Shown one piece after another: positions 21,863-31,386 of a stretch of DNA of 64,000 nt. The notes beneath the pieces are model-generated. The model searched no databases, was not told the origin of the DNA, and saw only the letters and a program-made list of their open reading frames with translations. A program made the translations under genes and the position numbers. Positions within the stretch are counted from its first letter, which is position 1. The number at the start of each line of letters is the position of its first letter. Source of the stretch: Thinopyrum elongatum (Eukaryota > Streptophyta > Magnoliopsida > Poales > Poaceae); the NCBI GenBank assembly GCA_011799875.1, contig CM022303.1, positions 429,087,108 through 429,151,107 of the forward strand, given 5' to 3'.

Positions 21863-22838
21863 TGTCGTGGTGGGCGCACGGCAGATGCCAAAGGATGGCT
21901 AAAGAGAGGAGGCGGCTCGAGGGCACCGGTGGGCTCCAGAGGCGAAGTCGGCATGAGCGAGCGTGGGATGCAAGACATACCCAGGTTCGGGGCTCTCCGG
22001 AGAGATAACACCCCTAGTCTTGCCGAGGTTGGTTTATATGATATGGTACAGGGTTGCTCCTGGAGCTGTTCGGAGGAAGAAGGAAGATAGGCCAAGGCTT
22101 AGGTTGTTCCCTCTCCCCTATTGGTGTGTGTTCTACTGATCGTCTCGTGTTGTCTATCTGCCTGCGTACATGGAGGCCTCCTGGGGGGTTTTATAGGTCA
22201 ACCCCCCAGGGCTACAATGGTAAAGTTACAAGGCCGTGGGGCCGTGTTGTCATTGTCTGGGGAGCCGGCGCTGGGACTCGCCGGGTGTCAGGGCTCGCCG
22301 GGTGAGGACCCCTTGTGCGAGGGGCAATGTTCGCCATCTTGTCGAATGTCACGGAGTGGCCGGGTCGAGTCGGCTACAGTGGCGCTCCGCTTGGTCGCCG
22401 TCCGCTGGTGTCAGCAGTGATGATAGGCGTACGGTGGCCACGCCGGCCTCGGTCAGCCGGGTAGGTGGGGCACTGTTGCCACGCTTCTGCCGGTCAGAGG
22501 AGTTGGTGGGGCACTATTGCCTCGTTCATCTCTGAATGGAGACTTGTCCCATCATACGGCTGGATGGGACGGGTGCTGACCCGTGGCCGGGTGGAGGAAT
22601 ACGCCATGGGGTAGCTAGCTTGTTGGGGAAGCCTTGATGCTTCGGGTCCTGCCGGCTTGCGCCAGCTGGCGGGTCCGGGTTGCTCTCTTGGTCGCATTGA
22701 AGAGTTCGGCCGGGTTGGGGGCTTGGCCGGGTCGCGGGACCAGGCCGAGCACGAGCCGGACTGAGGGGCGATGCTGGCCCCGATGTTTTGAAAAAGATCC
22801 GGGTTCCGTTGCCTGCCCAGGGTTCATCCCCCCCGACA
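21863..22838 (-). repeat. Element B 5' LTR
   Basis: 976 bp. In element orientation it begins TGTCGGGGGGATGAACC and ends CCACCACGACA. The complement of plus-strand TTTTATAG at 22189-22196 is CTATAAAA, a likely promoter TATA box. Confidence 0.93.
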
Positions 22839-23790
22839 CACTCTATATAGAAGGAGGCCCAACGGTGTGAAATTGAAGTGCATTTGCTGGGAAGAAGGAA
22901 AGGAACTGCTGGCGGAATTACACAAAGGCATGTGCGGCTCCCACATTGGATCAAGGGCATTAGTTGGGAAAGCATTCCTGCAAGGATTCTATTGGCCCAC
23001 AGCCCTCCAAGATGCGGTCGAGCTAGTCACCAAATGTGAAGCCTGCCAGTTCCATTTCAAGAACACCCATCTGCCTGCACAAGCTCTTCAGACAATCCCT
23101 TTGTCATGGCCGTTTTCGGTCCGGGGGCTCGATATCCTCGGCCCTTTCCCCCGAGCTGATGGGGGATTTGAATTCTTGTTTGGTGCAATCATCAAGTTTA
23201 TAGAGTGGTCGGAAGTAGATGCCGTGAGAAAGGTGACTGCTCAGTCAGCTATCAAGTTCTTGAAAGGATTGGTGTGTCGCTTTGGGGTCCCTGCCCGGAT
23301 CATCACCGACAACGGCACCTAGTTCACGAGCCGCGCCTTCATGAAATATGTTCATGCCCTCGGAAGCAAGATCTCATTTGCCTCTGTTGCACATCCCAGA
23401 AGCAGTGGACAAGCTGAGAGGGCGAACGCTGAAGTGTTGCGAGGACTCAAGACAAGAACATTTGATAAGCTGCAGAAGTGCGGCACGCGATGGATCGATG
23501 AGCTGCCGGGGGTTCTTTGGTCCCTCAGAACGACACCAAATCAAGCTACTGGGCTGACTCCCTTCTCCCTAGTCTATGGGGCAGAAGCAGTTATCCCCAC
23601 GGAACTCATTTACGGGTTGCCTCGAGTACTTGCCTACGATGAAGTAGCGCAGGATCAGCACCGGCATGACAACGCTGTGCTTCCCGAGGAGAACCGTCTC
23701 CGGGCCGCTACGCGTGATGCACGCTACCAGCCAGCCCTGCGTCTCTATCACAGCCGCAGGGTTTGTGCCTGGTGTTTTGAGGAAGGCGAC
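22839..23790 (+). pseudogene. pol: Element A integrase catalytic core, part 2
   Basis: Integrase inserts the element into chromosomes. The HHCC zinc-binding region is visible (HKGMCGSHIGS, then KCEACQF). Catalytic Asp 1 is in RGLDILGPF and Asp 2 in ITDNGT, with Glu in SGQAERANAEV, so the D,D,E triad is kept. A TAG at 23320-23322 follows ITDNGT and replaces what is usually Gln. Further blocks are LWSLRTTPNQATGLTPF and LVYGAEAVIPTEL. It is cut at 23790 by element C and resumes at 31205. Confidence 0.92.
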
Positions 23791-24697
23791 TGTCAGCGTC
23801 CTGGGACCGGAGGTGCCCAGACTTGCTTGCCTGCGGCCCGTGGCGTGGCTCCATCGACGGCCTGGAACGGCCTAGCTTCGGCAACAACAACGCAAGACCC
23901 TCGCGAGGGGCCAAGCCTCGCGAGGCAGACGACGCCAAGACCTCCACGGGGGGCAGCCTCCCTAGGCTGGCTCCCGAGGAGCAGAGATATCAATGCAAGC
24001 CACACCTCGCGAGGTTCACCTGACGTGAGCCATGACGGCCGAGACCAGGTGGGCGCCAGCAGGCGTAGTGTACCAGTTTCCCCTTTGGTGCAAAGCGGGC
24101 AAGCGCAGGCGCGGAGTCCCGAGGAATCAAGCAAAGGTTTCCATATTGGTGCAACAAGACCAGGACCGCTAGGACGGCAGGACGGAGGTCATCGCGGAGC
24201 CCACTGCAGCGTCACCACCAGAGGCTTTTGCAGGCAAAGACCACTTTTGTCAGGATAACTTGTACTAGCTGTCTCCCTTCGAATTTGGCCGTTGTGGGAT
24301 CCCTTCCCGCCTACATTTGGGAAGAGGACCAAGGCCACTATAAATAGGACCTAGCCAACACCATAGAGGGGGAGGGATCAATGAAACGAGGATCGGATCC
24401 ATTCCATTCTGACCACCTCACCAGCTCATCGAGATCAAGAACACCTCACCTCCTGAGGTCGTTCCATCACTGTACTAGTTCATCCTCAGCCCTCCGAGGC
24501 AATCCACCACAAAGCTGGAGTAGGGTATTACACCGCAAGGTGGCCTGAACCAGGATAAACTACTGTGTCCCTTTGTCTTTTGGGTTCGTCGAGCTAGGCT
24601 GTAGAATCATTGAGCAGGCAGACTGGGGAGGGAGAGTTCTTCGCACGCACCCCAGAGTTCGAAACTCTCAAGGGTTTGCGGAACCCTGAATCCGACA
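23791..24697 (+). repeat. Element C 5' LTR
   Basis: 907 bp, TGTCAGCGTC to AATCCGACA. It is 52 bp longer than the 3' LTR because of extra sequence in the first 80 bp (TGCCCAGACTTGCTTGCC region). TATA box TATAAATA is at 24339-24346. Confidence 0.93.
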
Positions 24698-24699
24698 TT

Positions 24700-24717
24700 T
24701 GGCGCGCCAGGTAGGGG
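24700..24717 (+). other. Element C primer-binding site
   Basis: TGGCGCGCCAGGTAGGGG begins two bases after the 5' LTR. It differs from the site in element A at one position in the first half, which suggests the two use the same or a related primer tRNA. Confidence 0.75.
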
Positions 24718-24769
24718 TGCGTCGGAGCTTTTCTCCCGTCGGTCGACTCGCCGCTGCTCCACCACTTCC

Positions 24770-26230
24770 ATGACAGACGCTCGTCGAGCCCGTGCTGAGC
24801 ATCGGGCCGCCCTCATCGCTCGCGTCCCTCAGACGGCGCCCGCCGGCGGGCCTCCCCGCCGTTCTCCATCGCCTGCTGCTAACGCCGCCACCGGCCCGGC
24901 GGGGCAGGAGTAGCAAGCTTCGTCGCTACACCCCTCCGTGCGGTGTGATGGGCGTACGGCCACTCCGTCGCTGACTCCAGCTGGTTTGTCGTCTCACGCT
25001 CATCGCGGGCCGGCGGACGCGCAAGCTGCCTTGCTCATGGCGCGCGAGCTCTTGCGCTACCGTCCCGTCGACGACTTCTACGAGGACTGGCTCGAGCACA
25101 TCGCCGAGCTTGTCAACGCCGTAGGGGGCTCGCCTTCGCCATCTCTCTCGCTGCCTCGCCCGCCACCTGCTGCGGGCGACGTGGCCCACGGAGCGCCTCC
25201 ACCGCCTCCCCGTCAAGACGTCGCCCTCGTGCCAAGGCGCGCGGCCCAACGGCATGACCCGCCGTGCAGGGCGCCCGCACGCGAAGATGCAAGCTGCCAG
25301 GAGATCCATCGGCCGCAAGAAGATGCTCCTGCACTCCCAGCGCCCCCACGCCAAGACCACGCGCTGCCTGGGGTGGTGGCGCGTGAGCACGAAGATCAAG
25401 CTCCACCTCCACGTCGGGCCCCCGTGACCACCGCAGGCTGCCGAGCCTTCCCTCCCGAGCTACGCAGCATCGTCTGGCCGGGGAAGTTCAAGCCCGACTT
25501 ACCTCCACGCTACGACGGCACTCCCGACCCTGCTGAGTTCCTGCAACTCTACAAGCTAAGCATCGAGGCGGCCAATGGCGACGAGAAGGTCATGGCGAAA
25601 TGGTTCCCCATGGCTCTCAAGGATGGCGCGCGCTCATGGGTCCTGAACCTGCCCGCATGATCGATCTCCCCCTGGGGCGAGATGCGTGAGCGTTTCATTG
25701 CCAACTTCCAGGGCACCCGCGACCGCCCGCCTGCCGCGGTCGACCTACGACGCATCAAGCAACAGCCAGGGGAAACCCTGCAGAAGTACATCCAGCGCTT
25801 CAACAGCGTCCGTCTCAAGATCCCGAAGGTGTCAGACGAGGCCATCATCTCGGCGTTCTCTGATGGCGTCCGCGATGTCAAGATGACGGAGGAGCTGGCC
25901 ATACACGAAGACCTATGCACGGCTCTGGAAATGTTCAACATGGCGACCAAGTGCGCGAGAGCTGAGGAGGGACGCCTCTCCCTCCTCGAGCTCCTAGCGG
26001 CCGACCCAGAAGATAAGAAGGCCAAGGCCAAGGACATGAAACGCAAGGGGGCGGCCGTGCTTGCGGCTGAACCAGAGATGAAACACGGCTGCGACCACCC
26101 AGAGCCATCCAAGGGCAGCCGCCCGTTCTGCGTCTTCCACAACGTACACAGCCACAACACCAACGACTGCCATGAGCTCAGGGCCATCCGCGACAGACAC
26201 CTCGGTCGACGCCCCGAGCGCAACGATTGA
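24770..26230 (+). pseudogene. gag: Element C gag (two in-frame stops)
   Basis: From ATG 24770 (MTDARRARAEHRA) one frame runs to TGA 26228-26230, broken only by TAG 24911-24913 and TGA 25658-25660. The core reads FKPDLPPRYDGTPDPAEFL, KWFPMALKDGARSWVLNLP, QQPGETLQKYIQRF and AFSDGVRDVKM, closely parallel to gag of element A. A Lys-rich segment (KKAKAKDMKRKG) and a Cys/His block (CVFHNVHSHNTNDCHEL) close it. An Arg/Gly-rich tail continues in frame past the stop. Confidence 0.85.
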
Positions 26231-27148
26231 GGCTACGGCCGCGGAGGAGGCCGAGGCGAAGGGCGCTGGGACGACCATGGGCCTCGCGAGGGCGCCTGGA
26301 GAGACCAGCCTCGTGAGGACCGCTGGTAGGGCCAGCCTCGCGAGGGCGCCTGGAGAGATCAGCCTCGTGAGGACCGTCCCCAGGGCAACACCGGCCTCCC
26401 TCTGCTGCCACAGCCACCAAGAAGGAACGACGACCACCATCAGGATGAGGGGGATGGGGACTTCTGAGAGCCTCGCGCCGTCGCTTGCATCCTAGGCGGC
26501 GCTCAGGACCCAGCCTCCCAGCGCGTCCTCAAGCAGTTTTCCCGTGAGGTGAACGCGGCTATCCCCAGACTCGAGGCCACACGCCCGCTCAAGTGGTCCA
26601 AGTGCATCATCACCTTCAGCTCGGCAGACCAGCTCAAGTGCGCAGCAACCGCCGGCGCCCTCCCGATGCTCTGCTCTCCCGTCATCAGCAACGTCCTCGT
26701 CACCAAGACCCTCATCGATGGCGGTGCGGGGCTCAATGTCCTTTCCATCGAAATGTTCGATCACCTCCAAGTGCCCTATGATTAGTTGCAGCCCACCAAG
26801 CCTTTCTTAGGAGTGACTGACGGCTCCACCACCCCGATAGGGCAGATCCGCCTCCCTGTCACCTTCGGCCAACGCAACAACTACCACACCGAGCTCATCG
26901 ACTTCGACGTCGCCCACATTCGTCTTCCAAATAATGCCATCCTTGGGTACCCGGCCCTGGCCAAGTTCATGGCGGTGACTCATCATGGCTACAATGTCCT
27001 CAAGATGCCAGGGAGCCGCGACATCATCACGATCGCCTGCGAGGAAAAGGACGTGGTGTGCTCTCTCGCGCGCGCCTACCAGGCCGCGGCGGCTGAGGAC
27101 CCAGACAACGGAGGCACCATCTACCCTCCTGAGGCTATCCCCAAGTAG
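26231..27148 (+). pseudogene. pol: Element C protease region (stops)
   Basis: In the same frame as gag, the protease domain shows TLIDGGAGLNVLSIEMF as active site and NAILGYPALAKFMAVTHHGY downstream. In-frame stops are TAG 26327-26329, TGA 26465-26467, TAG 26783-26785 and TAG 27146-27148. The frame is otherwise continuous, so damage is by point change rather than by indels. Confidence 0.82.
26281..26388 (+). repeat. 54-bp tandem duplication in element C gag tail
   Basis: GCCTCGCGAGGGCGCCTGGAG starts at 26281 and again, shifted by 54 bp, at 26335. The period is 18 codons, so the Arg/Gly/Trp-rich protein repeat (REGAWRDQPRED) stays in frame. Confidence 0.85.
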
Positions 27149-27799
27149 AAGAAACAACTGCTCCACCGAGAGCCTCAGGAGAACAGTGTCCCCACCGGCA
27201 CCACCTCAGGACCAGCGCCCTCGGATGGGGCGCCCCCCTCTCTCGCATAGGAAGGCGCGCCCGGCGCCCCTCTCAGGCTGGTTTCGGGGGCTCTCCTCTG
27301 GAGGGCCTCTGATCTAGCCAACGTCATGAGGGAGGCGCTCGGGCACCATGTGGAGGCGTGCTTCAGCGCGTGCTTCCGCCGAAAGGGCACAAGGCACGAG
27401 CTGCCTGGTGCTCAGGAGTTCGTCATCAAGGCAATCAAGGAGCTACATGAGGCGAGAGCCATGCGCGGTGACCGCCGCCAGCCACCTAGCTCGGCTCCCT
27501 GTCCTGGCGAGGACAGTGAGCTGTGCGCCTGCACCAACTACCTCGGGCTCAACAGGGCTGCGTCTCAGGAGCGTTTCTGGCCATCGCGCGTTGGTCGGTG
27601 TGAGGGCCCCCCACACAGCTACGTTCGCATGCCAAACGGCCTGCCGAACGCGGCTGTCACCTTCCAGCACCACCTGTGGCGGGTCCTGGCGGCTCAGGAG
27701 ACCAGGCACCAGGCTGTCCTGGCGGAGATGGCGATGGTTCTCCGTGAGCCCCCTGAGCCTCCAGAGCCTCCCGAGGTTCAAGACCCAGGCGACTCGTGA
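27149..27799 (+). pseudogene. pol: Element C reverse-transcriptase remnant
   Basis: Only fragments of RT remain: NYLGLNRAASQ (cf. DYTSLNKACP) and YVRMPNGLPNAAVTFQHHL (cf. VRMPFGLKNAGATFQR). The catalytic Asp segments and YxDD are missing. The frame then runs into a Pro/Glu-rich tail (REPPEPPEPPEVQD) and stops at TGA 27797-27799. RNase H and integrase are absent. Confidence 0.75.
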
Positions 27800-27882
27800 G
27801 GAGCGACTTCTCCAGCGCACATCTTCAGCTACTCCAACATCTCTTCAGCAACGATACCAGGTGACATTTTCTAGTTTATTCA

Positions 27883-28056
27883 GTTGGGGGCGCCCCTCGG
27901 GCAGCATTATCCCCAAGTCACATGGGCCTGCCCCTGCGACATGTATCCTTTTGCATCTTGATTCACTTTGTTGGGGGCGCACTTCGGGCTGGATCATCCC
28001 CAAGCCGCGTGGGTCTGTCCCTGTGGCATGTATCGCTTTGCATCTATCAGAACTAG
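27883..28056 (+). repeat. 87-bp tandem duplication in element C spacer
   Basis: GTTGGGGGCGC.C.TCGGGC begins at 27883 and 27970. Each unit continues with ATCCCCAAG and CATGTATC.TTTGCATCT. The first unit is 27883-27969, the second 27970-28056. Confidence 0.8.
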
Positions 28057-28384
28057 CCTTATTCCTGCTATCGGTCGCTTTAGGATTATCACCTGCTTGC
28101 TCATTGAATTTCGCAGCCCCCCGCATTGCTGACCTGCCTCCTGCTCATCCCGCAACGGGGGCTACACATGCTAGCATGGCGCTTGTGCTCGGGTCCGTCC
28201 CTGCAACGCTGACAAATCTGAGGGATCGAGCTCTGGCTCGTGGCCCGCCCCGCGCACGTTACCTCACCAAATCCTCAGTGCCTTCATCTTCTTGCGGAAA
28301 GATCAGCGGCAGGACAGCAAACGCGACTATAAGTTATACCCTCCTCTTGGACTAACCCGCAGGAACTTCCAGAGCTTAAGGCGG

Positions 28385-28980
28385 TCCCGCCGGCTGCCCC
28401 TTTTTTTTACGCAATTCGCTTGCGCGTTAAAGGGGGGCTCCTGAGCACCACACCTCAGGAGCTCCTACTGACTCTCTAGCCCTCACCCCCTGGCCTTGAC
28501 CACGGCATCGCGACCTGGCATACCAGTGGTGGCTGAGCCTCGCTCGAGGGTTGGGACCCGAGGACGCAGAGCATTCAGATAAGCGAGGAAAGGGGAGGCC
28601 GGCGCGAGCCCTACCTGATAGCACCACCGCCAAGACGCAAATCGGGCGCCGTGCGAAGGAATCACCTCAAGTTCATCAAGATAAGTTACTGATACGAATC
28701 AGCGCGAACCTGCTTCCTGGAATTTTTAACCCTCGTAATCTCGCTCCGGCAATGCCACTTTCCTTTTCGGCCTTTAGGGAGCTGCTTGCATGCCAAAGGG
28801 GACCTCTTGAGCATCGCGCCTCAGGAGCTCTTTCCGGACCTCGGGCCGCTCACCTCCTGGCCTTGACCACGGCATTGCGACCTGGCATACCAGCGACGGC
28901 TGAAGCCTGCCTGGGAACTGGGACCTGCCGGCGTAGCACGCAAAGCTGCCGCGAGAACGAAAAGGGGAACGATGCCGAAG
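28385..28980 (+). repeat. 366-bp-period direct duplication in element C spacer
   Basis: Segments 28429-28563 and 28795-28927 share CTCAGGAGCTC and CTGGCCTTGACCACGGCAT, plus CGACCTGGCATACCAG. Weaker similarity extends both ways (about 28385-28605 and 28745-28980). No coding content is seen in either copy. Confidence 0.75.
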
Positions 28981-29187
28981 CGAGACACGCAGTTGTAACC
29001 TTATACCAGGAATAATAGACATTAAAGCAAAAGCATTACGGTTTCCTTACATACCCCCACGGGGTCCGCCTTGACACCTCACAGGGAGCAAAAGAAGAAA
29101 AACATCGAAAAACCCTAGCAGCGGGCATCGCCATCGACACCGTCATCAACAGTGGGACACGTGAGGTCAACGCCAACCCCATCCAGA

Positions 29188-30003
29188 TCATCGTCGACGT
29201 CGAGCGGACGCCGCTGCCGCACTCCTGGCACGGCTGGAGCTCGGTGGCACATAGCTGTCGTCGCTCGACTCCGGAGACTCGCTAGGCTCGGGAGAGTCGC
29301 TGGACTCCCAGGAGCCCTCGCTGCTGCTGGAGGAGCTGTCGGCAGGCCCGGAGGCGGGCTCGGTGCCTGTAGCCGCGCCACGAAGGCCGCTTCCTCCGGA
29401 GCAGCACTCCTGGCGGCGGCCCTCCTCATCGAAGACCTTGAAGAACAGTGTGGAGGCGCCATCGTACTCAAAGTGGATGGCGAGGGCTCCCTCCGCGCGG
29501 CAAGCGCGGGCGACCTCGCCCCATCCTTGGGTCATGAAGATCTTGCCTGGGGGGACGACCTCGACTTCCGCCCCCAAGGCCGGGCTACAGCACCCGGCGT
29601 GCTGCAGCCGCAGCTTAAGCGACCCCCTTGGCGGCACCTCCTCGGCAAAGAACCGCAGGAGCTGGATCCACGAGCGCGGCGGCATTGCCACCCACACCAT
29701 GAACTCGCGCGAAGAACTTTCGGCGTGGGTTCGTGGGCCAGTCACCTGTACAACCTCAGCCTGGCCACCACGGCCGTGGCTCACGCGGCGCGGGGCGCCG
29801 CCACCTCCTTCGGAGTCTTGATCTCGGGCGTATAGAAGGAGCGGGAAGCCCGGCGGAGGCCGCTCGAGCCAGGGTCGCATCACCTCCATCCTCACGCCAA
29901 CGTCGTGGGGACGGCTGAACCTTTTCTTTGGTGGGAGTGGTCCTTGCTCCTCGCGAGGGATCTTCCCTTTCTCTGCCGCGGAGAACCTCCTAATCGGCAC
30001 CAT
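29188..30003 (-). CDS. Element C antisense ORF, B3-like DNA-binding protein
   Basis: An uninterrupted 271-codon ORF on the strand opposite to gag, between the pol remnant and the 3' LTR. I choose ATG 30001-30003 (MVPIRRFSAAEKGK) because the likely TATA box lies upstream at 30098-30107 and would overlap any earlier start. The middle region (SSREFMVWVAMPPRSW, KIFMTQGWGEVARACR, then GALAIHFEYDGASTLFFKVF) resembles the plant B3 fold, where IFLT.GW..FA.....EG..L.F...G....V.VF is the usual second half. The C-terminus is Ser/Asp/Glu-rich (SSSSEGSWESSDSPEPSES) and then basic. B3 proteins bind DNA in the nucleus. The family call is by pattern only. Confidence 0.65.
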   Translation of the reverse strand: MVPIRRFSAAEKGKIPREEQGPLPPKKRFSRPHDVGVRMEVMRPWLERPPPGFPLLLYARDQDSEGGGGAPRRVSHGRGGQAEVVQVTGPRTHAESSSREFMVWVAMPPRSWIQLLRFFAEEVPPRGSLKLRLQHAGCCSPALGAEVEVVPPGKIFMTQGWGEVARACRAEGALAIHFEYDGASTLFFKVFDEEGRRQECCSGGSGLRGAATGTEPASGPADSSSSSSEGSWESSDSPEPSESPESSDDSYVPPSSSRARSAAAASARRRR

Positions 30004-30097
30004 GAGCACCACGGCAAGGCGGTGGGGCAAGAAGGAAGAAGAAGGAGCGGGAGGCGAGAAGACGGAGATGAGCAAAGGGGGCTTCGCCCTTCTCCTC

Positions 30098-30107
30098 ATT
30101 TTATAGC
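30098..30107 (-). promoter_or_regulatory. TATA box for element C antisense ORF
   Basis: The complement of plus-strand CATTTTATAG is CTATAAAATG, about 95 bp upstream of ATG 30003. It lies between the antisense ORF and the element 3' LTR, so the ORF has a candidate promoter independent of the LTR. Confidence 0.55.
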
Positions 30108-30349
30108 CAAGGGAAGGCCGATCGCCGGCCCCCACGATCGTGAGTAATGATGATTTTTCTCTGGATGCAGTAGGGTCTTGTCAAGTCGAGCAGTTGCCGA
30201 GGCATCGTGGGGAAGCAGAGGCGCCCACGTCCCATCAATCGCCACGCGGCAACCAAGGTCGCAGGCAGTTATGGCCCGCGGCGCTCCGCACTTGCCCTTT
30301 GGCTTCGCCTCAAAGCCAAGCACGAGGGCACCTTGGGCCCGGGGCCTAC

Positions 30350-31204
30350 TGTCGGCGATATCAATGGCCTGGAACGGCCCAGCTTTGGCAACGACAATGC
30401 AAGACCCTCGCGAGGGGCCAAGCCTTGCGAGGCACACGACGCCAAGACCTCCACGGGGGGCGGCCTCCCCAGGCTGGCTCCCGAGGAGAGGAGATATCAA
30501 TGCAAGCCGCACCTCGTGAGGTTCACCTGACGTGAGCCATGACGGCCGCGATCAGGCTGGCACCAGCGGGCGCAGTGTACCAGTTTCCCCTTTGGTGCAA
30601 AGGGGGCAAGCGCAGGCGCGGAGTCCCGAGGAATCAAGCAAAGGTTTCCATATCGGTGCAACAAGACCAGGACCGCTAGGACGGCAGGACGAAGGTCATC
30701 GCGGAGCCCACTGCAGCGTCACCACCAGAGGCTTTTGTAGGCGAAGACCACTTTTGTCAGGATAACTTGTACTAGCTGTCTCCCTTCGAATTTGGCCGTT
30801 GTGGGATCCCTTCCCGCCTACATTTGGGAAGAGGACCAAGGCCACTGTAAATAGGACCTAGCCACCATCATAGAGGGGGAGGGATCAATGAAACGAGGAT
30901 CGGATCCATTCCATCCTGACCACCTCACCAGCTCATCGAGCTCAAGAACACCTCACCTCCTGAGGTCGTTCCATCACTTTACTAGTTCATCCTCAACCCT
31001 CCGAGGCAATCCACCACAAAGCTGGAGTAGGGTATTACACCGCAAGGTGGCCCGAACCAGGATAAACTGTTGTGTCCCTTTGTCTTTTGGGTTCGTCGAG
31101 CTAGGCTGTAGAATCGTTGAGCAGGCAGACTAGGGAGGGAGAGTTCTTCGCACGCACCCCAGAGTTCGAACCTCTCAAGGGTTTGCGGAACCCTGAATCC
31201 GACA
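30350..31204 (+). repeat. Element C 3' LTR
   Basis: 855 bp, TGTCGGCGATATC to AATCCGACA, preceded by the purine-rich GGGCCCGGGGCCTAC. The TATA box present in the 5' LTR reads TGTAAATA here (30846-30853). Confidence 0.93.
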
Positions 31205-31386
31205 GCGACCTTGTCCTTAGGCGTGTTCAGTCCGCCAAGGGTACAAACAAGTTGACGCCGAAGTGGGAAGGCCCTTATCGGGTAGTACGAGTCTCCAGAC
31301 CTGGCGCAGTCTGTCTGGAGACCGGAGATGGCATTCAATTGCAAAACTCATGGAATATTGAGCATCTCCGCCAGTCCTACCCGTAA
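31205..31386 (+). pseudogene. pol: Element A integrase C-terminus, part 3
   Basis: Read after the TSD GCGAC, this continues DLVLRRVQSAKG and LTPKWEGPYRVV, the GPY/F-like module found at integrase C-termini. It ends with WNIEHLRQSYP and TAA at 31384-31386. No chromodomain follows, which separates A from element D. Confidence 0.88.

Larger units (their letters stand above)
9387..22838 (-). mobile_element. Element B: Tat-like Ty3/Gypsy retrotransposon with antisense gene
   Basis: Perfect 5-bp duplications CACTC (9382-9386 and 22839-22843) flank two LTRs of just under 1 kb. The element is 13,452 bp and inserted backwards into the integrase of A. In its own direction the order is 5' LTR (21863-22838), PBS, gag, protease, RT, RNase H, Pro-rich linker, integrase, then a gene on the opposite strand (10994-14826) before the 3' LTR (9387-10373). 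That antisense gene is a known hallmark of Tat-lineage elements. Frameshifts in gag and protease and a lost integrase Glu make it inactive. Confidence 0.95.
23791..31204 (+). mobile_element. Element C: pol-deleted Gypsy retrotransposon with B3-like antisense ORF
   Basis: Perfect TSD GCGAC (23786-23790 and 31205-31209) flanks LTRs 23791-24697 and 30350-31204. Element length is 7,414 bp, inserted in the same direction as A in its integrase C-terminal coding region. Inside are PBS, gag and protease in one frame with stops, a short RT remnant, a repeat-rich spacer, then an antisense ORF (29188-30003) before the PPT and 3' LTR. There is no YxDD motif, RNase H or integrase, so it must have moved with proteins from another element (inference). 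Confidence 0.94.

Noticed and set aside
22842..22850. CTCTATATAG as a promoter TATA box
   Set aside because: It is coding sequence of element A integrase at the junction with B; no promoter context.
27348..28355. 335-codon plus-strand ORF across the C RT remnant
   Set aside because: It is out of frame with the recognisable RT fragments and runs into spacer repeats; Ser/Arg-rich shadow.
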